Shown: piece by piece, positions 23,846 to 35,878 of the stretch | How positions within the stretch are numbered: the stretch's first letter is position 1 | Layout of the letters: the number at the start of each line of letters is the position of its first letter | Assembly: GCA_047967505.1 (NCBI GenBank) | Contig: CM106540.1 | Source of the DNA: Dipteris shenzhenensis | Lineage: Eukaryota; Polypodiophyta; Polypodiopsida; Gleicheniales | Length of the DNA: 64,000 nucleotides | Strand: one strand, 5' to 3' | The notes under the pieces: model-generated | Database searches by the model: none | The model's input: the letters and a program-made list of their open reading frames with translations, nothing else | Told to the model about the DNA's origin: nothing | Program-made: the position numbers and the translations under genes

Positions 23846-24140
23846 ATGGATGTATGAAACGGAACGAATGTGATTGAAGTAGATTCCTATGTTTCTTTTG
23901 TTGATGTATGGTTCTTGTCAATAATCAATTGGATGGTGCAAAAATGCTCTACCTATTGATTAATGTGTTTATGTCCGAGAAAGCGAGACATATGACAGGG
24001 CTGGTGTGTGTGTGTGTGTGAGTGAGAGAGAGGACAAGGATGGTGGATTTATGTGACTGAAGGTTAGCAATGCAGATTCGTATTTTTGTTTTGTTTTGTT
24101 AATGGAAAGCTGAGTGGGAAAATGCTCTACTTACTCATTT

Positions 24141-24188
24141 GGGGGGGGGGGGGGGGTTTGTGTGTGTGTGAGAGAGAGAGAGAGAGAG
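24141..24188 (+). repeat. G16 homopolymer with (TG)n(AG)n
   Basis: Sixteen consecutive G residues (24141-24156) pass into a TG run and then an AG run. The length of the G run is likely to be unstable or sequencing-sensitive. Confidence 0.9.
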
Positions 24189-24424
24189 CTCCTGCTCAGC
24201 CCCAGCCTAGCCTGCCGTACAGCCATCGTGTGCTATCCATGTGTGATAAAGTCAAGCTCGGGACAAAATATGACATTGTAGTAAGGGGACAACTCCATGT
24301 GGAGAGAAAAAAATGAATAATGCTTACACAAGGAGTATGCTGCAGATAGAATTGCTCTAAAATGCGATTTCATCAGTTTCTTTAAATCTTTGCTCCAAAT
24401 CGAGTTTTCAAGCAAATGTCTGAT

Positions 24425-24780
24425 ATCGTACAGTTCCGTACGGCCATGGACCAGCCTGTTGGAGCATTCCGTATGCCTGTCTTGTTCCACGTGCTGGGTT
24501 TTCCTGCCTGTCCGTACTCTGTCAGACATCTTTCCATACATTTTGTACGGATTCCCTTCTGCCTTGCAAACCCTCTTGCTGCTGTGTTTTTTTTCCTGTC
24601 CGTACTTTTGAATGTTGCTCTCCATACGCCTTTTCACCTGTCCTTTACTGTTTTCTGTCTGTACTTTTCCCTGTTGTCCGTATCCCCTCTCTGCCTTTGT
24701 CCTGCACGGCCTGTCCGTACTCAGTCGTACTCATCTGTACTTTTTACGTATTGCCAATCTGTACTTCCTGTCTGTCATTG
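24425..24780 (+). repeat. dispersed CTGTCCGTACTTTT-type short repeats
   Basis: About ten copies of a core close to TCCGTAC / TGTAC with CTGT before and TTTT after lie 20-60 bp apart (for example near 24435, 24511, 24598, 24658, 24715 and 24737). The array is irregular, so it is a cluster of a short word rather than a strict satellite. A 121-codon open frame across it has no recognised domain. Confidence 0.55.
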
Positions 24781-25070
24781 ATTATCATTAAAAATTGAAT
24801 GATTTCTATGAAACAATTAGAGCCCTACCATCTTTCTTTACCTACAACTAGGGATGTTCCTTATCCTATCCTCAAGAAGCAAGGTAACAACATGGGAGGT
24901 GCCAAACTCTATTGGATTGCATGCACCAATCTCAAGGGTCAGGGAAGCGACGACGAGTACTAGAAGGGATATGCTATACTAAGGTCATGCTTGTATGTAA
25001 AAGATGATCGGGCCATACAGGAGGCCTCTAGGTGATGCCTCATAGGGAAGGGAAAGGAGTGGGGCTAGGG

Positions 25071-25140
25071 ATGAGGGGCATGCTAGTATATTATGGAAAC
25101 ATGACATGAGGGGCATGCTAGTATATTATGGAAACATGAC
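25071..25140 (+). repeat. 35-bp perfect tandem duplication
   Basis: ATGAGGGGCATGCTAGTATA and the bases after it are repeated exactly at 25071-25105 and 25106-25140. The surrounding 24781-25950 has no recognisable gene. Confidence 0.93.
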
Positions 25141-25959
25141 ATTGTTGTACCAATTTGAGTGAGCAAACCAATACTATATTCATTGAGCGAAAGATTATAA
25201 ACCAAACCATAGGGTGCAATATCACGCATAATCTTCCACTAATTAGTAAAATAGGAGGGAGAAAGAGGTAAACTAGGAAGAGGAGAGATGGAGGGAAAGC
25301 GATATGAGAAAGGAGAAGGGGGTAGGAGGGAGCCATTTCTTAGGGAGGGGGAATGGAGCCCCTTGAATACCATGTCATAATTTTAATAAAGGTGGGTGTT
25401 ACACATTTAAAAAAGGCTCTAGTGAAACATTAGATTCTAAACATTAAACCTTAAACCCTTCATTAACATAATAAAGGGCCACCAAATAACCATCTAACAA
25501 TACTAATTCGGTCTCCATTGACCACCTTGTGTATTTGTAGGCTTTTGGCGAAAGAGCCACCATCATGTCAAAGTGTCCTTGATGGGGACAATAATCACGC
25601 AGTATAGAGAAGGAAGAAGGTTTCCAAGAGGGGAAAACATTTTAAAGCTATCTCACTTATTCATGGTGGTCAATAATCAACTAAATGACCATGGTCATAA
25701 TAGGGCTACTTTATATAAGTGCAAACGAGCTAATTAAACTATAAGTGACATTTTATGTAATCAAATTCAAACTTCCAATAGAGAACTAAAGTTAAATCTA
25801 TGGTATGTTTTAGCATGTTAACAAAATGTATATTCCATATATTTAGGTTTGAACGTGTTTTTAATGATTATGGCAATTCATTTGACCATCCTTTTTCTAA
25901 ACAAGTAAAATTGGTGCAAGGTCTAAGTCAAGGAATACATCATGAGCCAATAATAAAGA

Positions 25960-27660
25960 GTATAAACAAAAGCTAGAGCTTAATTGAAAGCTTAATTGAA
26001 AGCAGTTAGGAAGAAACATGCAAAGAAGTTTCTTGATCAAGTGCAATATGAGAATGTTAATATCATCAACCTTAGCTCCATTGCAGGTTGTAAGGTGGAG
26101 GTGGATTCTAAGTGGGAAGCAGAAGTTGACAAAATGTGAACCCTTTGGGTTAGCATGTGTTTTTGCCTAAAAGAGCTAGGTTGGAGGCCCAGCCTTTCTG
26201 AGGAGGAGTTGTGAGGACAGCACTAGAGCTTTTGGAGATGGGTACCTAGGTTTCTAGGGTTTGATGGTTTGACAACTGATTTTTTAATTCAATTTTGGGA
26301 TTGTGTCAAGAATGTATGTGGAAATTATAAGAGCTTCCTATCATATGGCTACTAAAGCATTGAATACTCAATTTATGACTCCCATCATTAAGAAAGCTAA
26401 CAAACTTCTTGTGGTGGTTGATTGGAGGCCCATTTCTGTATTGAATGTCCTTACAGAATTATGGCAAAGACCAATGCATGTAGAGTGAAGGATTACCTTT
26501 TGGATTTGTTGTCCAAGAAGCAACATGGCTTTCTATTAAAAAGAATATTTAGAAGCATATCTTAAATGTGAAGAAGGATTTAGCCAAGAAGTGCCAATGT
26601 ATCTTCCTTAGCTTGGATCTAGACAAAGCATATCATAGGGTCAGGTGGAATTTTCTATTTGAGGCATTACAGACGGTGGTTTTGGCCCTAATTTTTGCAA
26701 GATGATCAAGGCCCTCTTCAAGTTAGGGTTTGATTGGTTGTTAATGGAGGGTGGTGAATGTGCCTTACTGAATTATGGAGAAGGCCATTGCCTTGAGAGT
26801 GAAGGAGCTCCTTCTAGATCTACTTTCCAAGGAATAGCATGGATTTTTGTTTAAAGGACAGTTTCAAGAATATTCAAAATGTCAATGTGGATTTAGAGTA
26901 TGCTTTGGCTAGTAGTGCAGACGTACCTTCCTTAACTTGGATCTAGATAGAGTGTATGACAGGGACAAAGTGATTTTTAAATTCAAATTTAGCCCTAGGT
27001 TTTGCTAGATGATCAAGTCCCTCTTTCATTCTGTCTGTGGTAGTGGTGCTTGTTAACGGAGGGGTTGCAGAGTTCTCTAGTGGGACTTGATGAAAGTCCT
27101 AGCGGTTGGATAGCTATGGCTTCAATTGGTAGAAGGTAGGTTGCCTCCGGAGACACCTAGACTCTGTAGTAAGAGTGGGAATTTCTTTGAGACACAGGTT
27201 TGTGCCATCTAAGATCAGAGAGAAGTTGACTCCTTGGATGGCTCACCTATTAGGGTGGAATGCGCAGTTTGTCATTCGTAAGCATATTCTATCTTCATAT
27301 CTTGGTTTTAATCGCCTCTTTGGTGTTTCAATTCTGCTTGCTGAAGAAGGCTAAAAAGAGAGTTTCAAACTTTCATTAGGATACAAGAGATTGGGCTCAA
27401 AGATTTCATGCTAAGGGTATGAATTTAGTTACTTGTAGGAGAATTCTCTTTGCAACACTTGTGTAAAAGGGCAAGGGAAGCTTGAGAGGAGGTGATAGTC
27501 TTGAGGTCCAACTAATGGTCAAATATTATTTTGAGGGTGAGCCACAAGTGATGTTGAATTTACACTGGGCCCTTGCCAAATGGAAGCTCTTTGAAGGGTT
27601 TTATCTTAGGCTTCCAGAGAGAGTATTGTTAAATGCAATGGTTTCATGTAGTGGTTTCTG
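25960..27660 (+). pseudogene. L1-type LINE reverse transcriptase remnant (+)
   Basis: Translations in shifting frames give the landmarks of plant LINE RT: DGLTTDFLIQFWDCVK (about 26265-26310); KKANKLLVVVDWRPISVLN (about 26390-26450); and LDLDKAYHRVRWNFLFEALQ (about 26620-26675, RT block A with its Asp). A thumb-like REKLTPWMAHLLGW follows near 27225. Stops are frequent and no frame exceeds about 60 codons. The RPIS-to-block-A segment occurs twice in a row, as a diverged second copy at about 26755-26970. No endonuclease or 3' tail was found, so this is a decayed internal fragment. Confidence 0.8.
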
Positions 27661-28539
27661 ACTAATATAGTCAATTTGGGTCGACGTTCACTAGGATATT
27701 AAGTGATGTGAAAGGTTCTAAACTACAATCGATAAAAGCAACTCCATTCTACCAAGGTGTTTACCCAAGAAGACCTCTCTCTCTTAAAGTCAACAGAGTC
27801 TCGTACATAAGGTTCATAGAGCAAGGTTAGATGGTGAAGGTAGCAAGGATTTGTACCCCTGCTAAGCTCAAGTTATTTTGTGGAAGGTGATGTTTCAGTT
27901 TCTTCCTATCTGAGAAAAAGCTATCAAAGTTTCTTAATGTGAATTGGTAAGACTATAAGGGCTGTCTAAGAAACTGTATGCGTCTCTTTTGGTCAAGTAA
28001 TGAAGGATCTTGTCTATGATGTAGGATGCCATCAAACGTGCAAGCCATCGACATTGATTTAGTTTGTCAATCGTTTTCACCATTGTCTCTTAAGAGACAC
28101 TTTTGGGTTCCCCTCTATGTTAGCTTGTATATGTGAATCAATAAGGCTCAAGTATCTTTTTGGTTATGGTGTTGCAAAAATTTGATTTTGGGAACCCACT
28201 TGTAAAGAGGTGGAAGTAGTTTTAACTATGATTAGGACAAGTTCTTGTTTGTGTGTGTGGGGGTGTGTGGGTGTGTATGGGCTAGAACATATCTTCCAAA
28301 TAGCCAAAAGAACTTGCCAATACTCTCTTTTTTCATTGGGTAGATTTTGGGCACCATGGACAATTAAGAAATAGAGAAATCAAGTCTTCTTAGGAAGCCC
28401 ACTTCTTTAGCCATATGAGTTCAGAGCTTGTCTTGAGGTGTTTTTCCATTGCTTCTAATTTTTTAAAATACTTTTTCTAAGACTACTCAAATTGTAAAAT
28501 AAATTTCTTACTGTACATACAGTGGTTTCACACAAAAAA
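27661..28539. other. no gene recognised
   Basis: AT-moderate sequence, probably further LINE-derived or intergenic. No motif on either strand could be assigned. Confidence 0.35.
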
Positions 28540-28596
<57 letters not shown>

Positions 28597-28642
28597 TCCC
28601 CTAGACCCATTTAGTCTCTAGTGGATTTGAAAAGGATGATAG

Positions 28643-28692
<50 letters not shown>

Positions 28693-28802
28693 CCATCAAC
28701 CACATATTTGGTCTCTTGTGGATGTTCAAGATTTTTAACATCCACCAAAGATCAAAGAATGGCCAATGGATCTGCATCTCTCTCTCTCTCTCTCTCTCTC
28801 TC
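28540..28802 (+). repeat. microsatellite cluster with inverted (GA)n and (CT)n
   Basis: (TG)10(AG)16 occupies 28540-28593, a (GA)22 run 28645-28688 and a (CT)13 run 28777-28802. The GA run and CT run are complementary across about 88 bp and could pair. The spacers after the first two runs are also related (TCCC...GGTCTCTTGTGGAT-like), indicating duplication of microsatellite plus flank. Confidence 0.9.
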
Positions 28803-30121
28803 ACGCTTATTTAGTGAAAGTTTTGATTGATTATATTACAATAATAGTCACCTAAAAAAAGAGGCACTAGAAAATACATCAATTGAAGATCTCAGTATAA
28901 GCCAAATATACATCCTGATCTATTTCGTGAGTCTGCAAGCAATCAAAGAAAGATTGCTGCTGTAGAGAATGCTTAAAGAAAGCAAACAAAGAAAAATTGG
29001 GATCACTAAAGACTTTACAATTGCGGTTTGTCCCATAAAGTCCAAAGTACCCCAAACAAAGAAAAGATGAAACTTCGGTCACTATGGATGAAAACCAAAG
29101 AGCCAAAAAAATTTCCCGAATAGAACAGTCAAGAATCTCGCTCATAGCCTCTAATGAAGAGAATCCAAAAACTGTGGAGAAGACGGGCAATGTCAGAATA
29201 AATGAGGCACGGTCTCCTGAGAAATTAGACATCGACGACATAAAGCACTCGCCATTAAAAAACATGTTGCCGAAGTGGAACCTTGTATGCCAAAGTTGCT
29301 GTAGTCTTTTCCTCCACCACTTAGTTGGCCAATGCATTCGCAAAAGAGAATTACCCCTTTTTGAAACCCAGGGTTGAGGCAAAAGGATTTTGTATAATGT
29401 AGGCACAATAATCTGAGATAGCCTCAAAGGACGACGAGAGGAGGACCCAAGGGAAGTCAATGTCCAATCTAATCGATCCTGGAGTTCCAAAGGGGGAATT
29501 GGAACCAAAGGCGAAACCATACAAGTGATTTGCTACCACAAAGTGTGATAATGAGAACCCAAACCATACTGTGTGGCTACCAGAGAAAAGGGAAGCATAG
29601 AGCCATCATCATAAATAACATCAACAACAATATTGATCCCTTTAAAAGAAATAAACTAAGAACGGAGAGGTCCCTATAAAGCAAGCGGAGGCTAAAAAAC
29701 TTTGGACCAGTGATGAATGCTTTCGGCCCACAAAAAGCATGTTGGAGACTGTAGGGCAGCCATGCAAAGTGCCATCAATGCACCCAAACAAGAAATCCCA
29801 CTGAGTGGGTTGCCAATGGCCAAAAGCAGGAACACTGATATGTGTGACTAGAGATTGAATCATGAGAGCCCACGGCTGATCACCTTTCAGAAATTGTAGC
29901 AACATTTTCCCTTTGTGAGCAAGGATGTGCACCTAGATATTAGTGATATTCAAACCTCCATGCATCTTAGGGAAATAAATTTGATGCACCAAAAGCAGTC
30001 TGAGAATTTTTTTGCCATGTTTGGAATGCCAAAAGATCTCCATAATGATAGACATAAAGGAATCAAGGTCTGCCTTGGTGAACATGATCAAAGGCAAATA
30101 AAATTGAATGTACGCCACAAG

Positions 30122-30291
30122 TGAGAGTGCTCTCAATGGAAGCAAGAACGGAAGAGGGAGAGAGAGGAACAGAGAGCCACACAAGTTTTGGTGGGTGTAG
30201 AACACCCTAATCTTCTTTTTCATTCATTTATATATGTGTTTGAGTATTGTACATAACCGAGGTAAAGGCACAGTGACCTTTAACCCCCACA
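30122..30291 (-). repeat. LTR of Tnt1-like element (3' LTR in element orientation)
   Basis: A 170-bp LTR starting TGAGAGTGCTCTCA (itself a short inverted repeat, TGAGAG/CTCTCA) and ending CCCCCACA. It abuts the polypurine tract on the inside and host LINE sequence on the outside. Confidence 0.93.
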
Positions 30292-30517
30292 ACCTCCCAC
30301 TTAAAGGACAATGTGCCTTTAAGGGAGAACAACCAGTGAGCATACTATCCAATGCCCAAATGGTACCTGACCTCAATGTGTTTGGTCTTTGCATGAAAGA
30401 CCGGATTCTGTGCTGGCTGAATAGCACTCATGGAATCACTATGTAATGTCGGTACACCTGTATGAATCCCCAAATCTCCCACTAGCCGATCAAGCCATAT
30501 AGCCTCCTTGCAACCCT

Positions 30518-31770
30518 CTATGGCTGCAACAACACATACTCAGCCTCTGTGGTAGACAAAGCAACGCACTTCTGTGCACGAGACATCCACGACACTGCGC
30601 CACCTGCAAAGGTGAACACATAACCAGAAGTGGATCTCCTACTATCCACATGTCCTGCATAATCTGAATCTATATACCCAAGCACACGCATGTCTCCTCT
30701 ACCAAAACAGATGCACATCTCCTTGGTACCCTTCATGTACCTCATGATGCACTTAACTGCCTCCCAATGCCTCTTTCTTGGATTAGCCATATACTGGCTA
30801 ACAACTCCCACTGCAAATGCAATGTCTGGTCTAGTAGCTATCATAGCATACATAAGACTCCCAACTACTGATGCATAAGGAACCTTGGCCATCATGGCCC
30901 TTTCCTCATCTGATTTGGGACTATCTGTATGACTCAGTTTCACATATGGAGGCAATGGAGTACTCACTGCCTTCCCCCCCTCCATATTGAAACACTACAA
31001 TACTTTTGTAACATACTCTTTTTGTGAAAGCCAAAGGAGTTTCCTACTCCGATCACGCGTGATGCGCATACCAAAAGTCCCAAATCCTTCATATCAAAGG
31101 CCTCATGCAACTTGGCCTTTAATGCATCTAGCTCATAAGCATTCTTGCTAGCCAATAGCATATCATCCACATATAGTGCCAAGATTATCAGGCTATTATC
31201 CTTAGCCCTTTTAGTGTAGAGGCAGTTATCAATTTCACTCCTTCTAAAACCCTGGGACCGAATGAAAGCATCAAACTTCTGATACCATTCTCTAGGCACT
31301 TACTTAAGACCATAGAGACTCTTCTTCAGCTTGCAAAATAAATGCTCTTTGCCCTTCTCTTCAAAGCCTTCCAGCTGCACCATGTAAATTTCCTCATGCA
31401 AATCCCCATGCAAGAAAGCTGTCTTGACATCCATCTGCATAAGCTCCATATCCTCTGATGCCACTAGTCCAAGCATGCATCTAAGTGTGGTCATCTTCAC
31501 AACCGCAGAGAATATCTCATCAAATTCCACACCCTTCTCTTGCTTGAACCCTTTAGCGACCAAACCGGCCTTGTACCTAGGCACATCATCACCCATGACC
31601 TTCATCTTGTAGACCCATTTACATGGCAATGCTTTCTTTCCATGTGGAAAAGAAACCAAGTCCCAAGTCTTATTCTCATAAGTGAACTCATCTCTGATTG
31701 CATAGCATACTCCCACTTGCGTTGATCCTCGCATATCATAGCCTCTATGTAGCAAGAAGGCTCCCCGCAA
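30518..31770 (-). pseudogene. copia RT and RNase H of the Tnt1-like element
   Basis: The minus-strand frames contain the RT start (KALPCKWVYKMKV about 31600), the block QMDVKTAFLHGDLHEEI (about 31395-31445), an intact catalytic ALYVDDMLL (about 31150-31180), and RNase H with STSGYVFTFAGGAVSW and ALSTTEAEYV (30530-30625). The frame changes near 31300 and 30985. RNase H ends at about 30518, before its usual end box, so the terminal VxDxFTK segment appears lost. Confidence 0.9.
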
Positions 31771-33361
31771 TCAGTAAGCATCACATAGTCTACCCTTGGA
31801 ACAAACCTATCAGGCGGCCTAGACACTCTAGATGATCTTCTCAAGGGCATTTCAGCTTGCTGTCCCACCTGCATATTAGCCACATTTGGCTCATCATTTC
31901 CACCAATAGATGATCCATCATCTATCCTTGATTGTATACCTGTGGGAGTACTTGGTGGTACCATTTCTTGCACATTTGGTGCATGGACAGCTTGCTGTCT
32001 ATCAACATATGCAGGTGGATTCACATCCTGGAAAGTGATTCTCCTCATTTCCACATCCCTCATGGGTGCCTTATGCATCTTCTTCTCATTGAAGACTACA
32101 TCATGGCTGCGTATGATCTTCTTTGCTTCTGGATCCCAGAGATGATAGCCCATCTCTCCACTTTCACCATAACCCAGAAAGATGCATTTCCTAGACTTAG
32201 GATCTAGCTTCTTTTGAAGCTCTTTTGGCACATGTGCATATGCCTCACACCCAAATATACGCAAATGAGAGTAAGAGGGCTTCTTGCCACTACATGCCTC
32301 TTCAGGAATACCACCATCCAAACTCTTACTAGGTGATCTATTGATCACATGCATTGCAATCTTCATTGCCTCAGCCCAAAAACCAACAGAAAGACTTGCA
32401 TTGGAAAGCATGCATTGCAACCTTTCTTGAATGATACGGTTCATCTTTTCTACAACTGGATTTTGCTTTGGAGTACGAGGGGATGTGAGCTCCCTCTTAA
32501 TCCCACGTGTATCACAGAAATGCTAAAAGTCATGAGAGAGATACTCTCCACCATTGTCAGTCCGTAGGCATTTAAGCGTTCTACCTAACTGATTATCAAC
32601 CAAGGCCAGCCATTTCTGAAATACCTGGAACACATCACTCTTCTGAGCTATAGCATAAGCCCACACTTTCCTAGTTGCATCATCAATGAATGTCACATAG
32701 TATTCAGCCCCGCCTAATGACCGTGTAGGCATGGGACCACATATGTCTGAATGCACCAAATCAAGCTTTTCAAACTCTTTCTTTCCCCTTCTTTTATGGG
32801 CTGATTTAGTCTGCTTCCCATAGAGATAGTGCTCACAAAATTCAAAATCAGAGAAACTCAAATGTGGTACATAACCCAAATGGCATAAGAGTTTCATTCC
32901 ATTCTGGCTCATATGCCCCAACCTGCACTGCGACAAAGAAGTGCTTGGCTGCTCGGTTATTGCAACAACATGATCAAATACCCCTGATACATGTAAGAGA
33001 TACAAAGTCCCACACTTGGCACCCCTGGCCAAAAGCATAGAGCCCTTCTGAATTTTCAACTTTGAAAGCCAAAAGTGGTGTGAAAACTAGCATCATCTAG
33101 CTGACCCACTGAAATAAGACTCTTGGTCAACTTAGGCACATGTCTCACATGTTTCAAAATAAATGCAGACCCATTTGCAAAAGAAAACTTTATGTCACCT
33201 ACTCCCACTATGTCACATGCATAGTCATTTCCAAGATGCACACAACCTGTCTTTCCATTGTCATAAGTGGAGAACCATTCCCTATGGGGAGTAACATGGA
33301 ATAAAGCACCATAATCCAAAATCCAATCCTGGGAATATGCATCATTTGAAGTGGTAAGCAA
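31602..33361 (-). pseudogene. copia protease and integrase of the Tnt1-like element
   Basis: Protease is read at 33056-33361 with WILDYGALFHV (about 33300-33330), where the usual DSGA is DYGA. The GAG-pre-integrase CRLGHMS (about 32915-32935) precedes integrase. Its first zinc-ligand run is damaged (CEHYLYGK instead of CxxC). The catalytic segments LDLVHSDICGPM, VTFIDDATRKVWAYAI and LRTDNGGEYLSHDF lie at 32523-32765, and the C-terminal part with the FGCEAYAHVP and KCIFLGYGE boxes at 31602-32444. A stop at about 32522 splits the gene. Confidence 0.9.
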
Positions 33362-34275
33362 CTCTGCAGATAAACTAACATGAAGAGAACGTCATTGTCA
33401 CTATCATGTATGACTGCATTGATCTCCTCGATCTTCACTTTTCCTTTGTCCTCCCTTGGACTCTCTTCCTTTTGATTTGCACCCCAATTTGCATTCTTTT
33501 TCTTATCCTTTTGCTCTCTTTTCAGCTTGTAGCAATCCTTTTTCATATGGCCCTTCTTGCCACAGTGGTAACACTCAATGTTCCGTGCCCTGGATTTGCT
33601 ACGAGACTTCCCTCTTTCTTGGGACTTCCCCTTGAACTGTGATCTGCCCCTTTGCACATTTAAGGCTACATCCTGCTTGTTGCCGTCCATAGACTTCCGT
33701 CTAATCTCCTCGGCCAACAAGCTACCCACAACATCATCAAATTTTAGTACTCCACTAGGTGCAGAGTTACTGACAGCTGTACGGAAGGTATCCCATGAGG
33801 ATGGCAATGAACATAAGAGAAATATTGCCTTAGTCTCTGCATCAAAATTCATCTTCTGAGCCTGAAGCTGGCTGAAAATAATATTGAATTCATTCAAGTG
33901 AGAAGCAATGGAGACCCCTTCCTTCATCTGCAGCTCAAACAACCTCTTCATGAGGTTAACTTTATTAGAGGCAGTTTCCTTTTCATAAGTGGCATGCAGT
34001 TTCTTCCACAAATCTTCCGTAGTCTGCTCATTTACTACTGTGAAATAAACTGACTCTGCAAGATGAAGTCTAATAGTAGATTTTGCTAATGCATCCAACT
34101 CATTCCAATCATCCATAGACATATTTGTAGGCTTAGCTTCAATCCCTGCCAAGGGTTTAATCTGCTTCTTTTGAATAAGCACATCCCTTATTTGTTCTTT
34201 CCACAAAGAAAAGTTTGTCCCATCAAACTTTTTAATACTAAAAAAGTCCTTTTCAGACATGGAAGAGGATGCCAT
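33208..34275 (-). CDS. gag polyprotein of the Tnt1-like copia element
   Basis: A 355-codon minus frame starting at ATG 34275-34273 (MASSSMSEKDF) encodes the capsid-type gag. It has the FDGTNFSLWKEQI start box (residues about 18-30), the UBN2 helical region (LWKKLHATYEKETASNKV), a basic Ser/Arg linker and a CCHC knuckle CYHCGKKGHMKKDC (about residues 235-248, CX2CX4HX4C). The frame passes the normal gag-protease border and continues to 33208 in a frame other than protease, so its last 50 or so residues are probably frameshifted. Gag itself looks intact. It could package other copia RNAs if expressed, which is inference. Confidence 0.82.
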   Translation of the reverse strand: MASSSMSEKDFFSIKKFDGTNFSLWKEQIRDVLIQKKQIKPLAGIEAKPTNMSMDDWNELDALAKSTIRLHLAESVYFTVVNEQTTEDLWKKLHATYEKETASNKVNLMKRLFELQMKEGVSIASHLNEFNIIFSQLQAQKMNFDAETKAIFLLCSLPSSWDTFRTAVSNSAPSGVLKFDDVVGSLLAEEIRRKSMDGNKQDVALNVQRGRSQFKGKSQERGKSRSKSRARNIECYHCGKKGHMKKDCYKLKREQKDKKKNANWGANQKEESPREDKGKVKIEEINAVIHDSDNDVLFMLVYLQSCLPLQMMHIPRIGFWIMVLYSMLLPIGNGSPLMTMERQVVCILEMTMHVT

Positions 34276-35696
34276 GATGCAAATGAAGCAAAAATCCCAA
34301 ATGCTAGTGCCTACAAGAGAGAATCACACCAAATACCAGGTGCACCCATATGTGTATGCCACAATAGAGTGAAATATCACCAAAACTCATGTCTCAAAGC
34401 ATCTGACTCATGTGCATATACTATGCATCCATATGAGCAAATCTGGCCCAAAAGAAAATGCCAATAAGTGCCAAATGACTCAACTATAAACACCGTCCAC
34501 TGGCATATGCATTAATAATATCTCATCCAAGAGAGCATAGCACTATCAGTGCATCACCTGCAATGTGTCAAAGCTGTCCCTTAGCATAAAATAGCATCCA
34601 TGTGCAAAGCGTCCATAAAAATAGCATCCCACAAGGCAATTTGGGCCTATCAGCGCATCCAATAAGGACCACAATGCTTCCAAATGGCCTATAAATCATC
34701 CATTGCAACCCAATGCACACCACGAATGAGTGCACACTGCTCAAACTGCAACCAGAGTGATCTGCATAAGGTATGCTCAAGAAATCATAGTCCCACGATA
34801 ATGACCGCTACTGAAAATAGAACCTGAGATGCCTCAAAACATGGGCGCCATTGGATAATCGGATTCAGCAAGAAATCTACAAATATCTCTCTTCTGTCGG
34901 AACTCCAAAATCCCAACCGATGAGTGAGAAATGGGAGTCAACACTTATCCACTACCATGTGGCATAAATCTAAGGTTTCAAAACCTTAGAATGAAAAATG
35001 CATAACAGAGAGACGAAATCGAATACACAGAGATCTATAACTCTAAAAATCCTCCACCGAAGCGCGTAAGAACTAATAGGTAGGAGTTTTTGGGCGTTCG
35101 GAACGTAATGGGATAGACGGTTTTGGAAACCGTGGTCTCAATCACCTCTCAATCACTGGGTCCAACACGGACTGAAAAACGTTTTTGGAAATAGAGCTGT
35201 TTGTAAACTCCATCGGAGTGCGAATGATGAGCAACATAAAAGTTTTAGGACTCTTGAGTCCACCGGAACTGACAGATCTACAAATGGTTGCTCCAAACTT
35301 GAGTTCCAACACCCGCGCAGAAAAACGTAGAAACTGGCACAGTGAGTCAGAAATCCAATGAAATGATCCCAGATTCAAGAATGAAGGTGTTTCCAAGCTC
35401 CTAAAGTGAAGTGGACACCAAAAGCAAGCAATAGTTGCCTCTACAAGTCAATACGAAGTCTCTGTCATCGAACGGAACAAGGAAAAGCTCAAAAAACGAC
35501 TTTTTCTTTGAAAACACTTAACAGGCTCTCAAAACCACTTCGCAAAACCAAAGTGACTTTTCCAAAGGTTCCTCCAAGGTCTCTACACACTCGGATGCAA
35601 GTAAAGTCACCCACAAAGCTTCCCACAGAGCTTCTCCTTCCTCCCACAGAGCTACTGAGCTTCAAGCATTCATGCACGCTCAGCTAGATCACCCGC

Positions 35697-35708
35697 GCTC
35701 TGATACCA
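35697..35708 (-). other. primer binding site of Tnt1-like element
   Basis: GCTCTGATACCA on the plus strand is the complement of TGGTATCAGAGC (initiator-Met tRNA) and lies two bases from the LTR at 35711. It sets the element's orientation as minus. Confidence 0.92.
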
Positions 35709-35710
35709 GT

Positions 35711-35878
35711 TGAGAGTGCTCTCAACGGAAGCAAGAACGGAAGAGGGAGAGAGAGAAACAGAGAGCCACACAAGTTTTGGTGGGTGCAGAATACCCTAAT
35801 CTTCTTTTTCATTCATTTATATGTGTTTGAGTATTGTACATAACCGGGGTAAAGGCACAGTGACCTTTAACCCCCACA
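35711..35878 (-). repeat. LTR of Tnt1-like element (5' LTR in element orientation)
   Basis: A 168-bp copy, aligned to 30122-30291 with five substitutions and a missing TA in the TATATA run. ACAAG follows or overlaps its end. Confidence 0.93.

Larger units (their letters stand above)
30122..35878 (-). mobile_element. Tnt1-like Ty1/copia retrotransposon inserted in the LINE
   Basis: A complete-length element of about 5.76 kb with LTRs at both ends (30122-30291 and 35711-35878). A PBS for initiator-Met tRNA lies at 35697-35708 and a purine tract (minus-strand TTTAAGTGGGAGGT) at 30292-30305. The 5-bp host word ACAAG flanks both sides (30117-30121 and 35876-35880; the right copy overlaps the LTR-terminal ACA by three bases, as if three bases were lost). 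LTR identity is about 97% by eye (five substitutions and one 2-bp indel). Coding order gag-PR-IN-RT-RH is that of copia elements. Confidence 0.93.

Noticed and set aside
24233-24781. Open frames of 121-134 codons on both strands
   Set aside because: There is no family resemblance, the sequence is dominated by the CCGTAC-word cluster, and both strands are open to the same extent.
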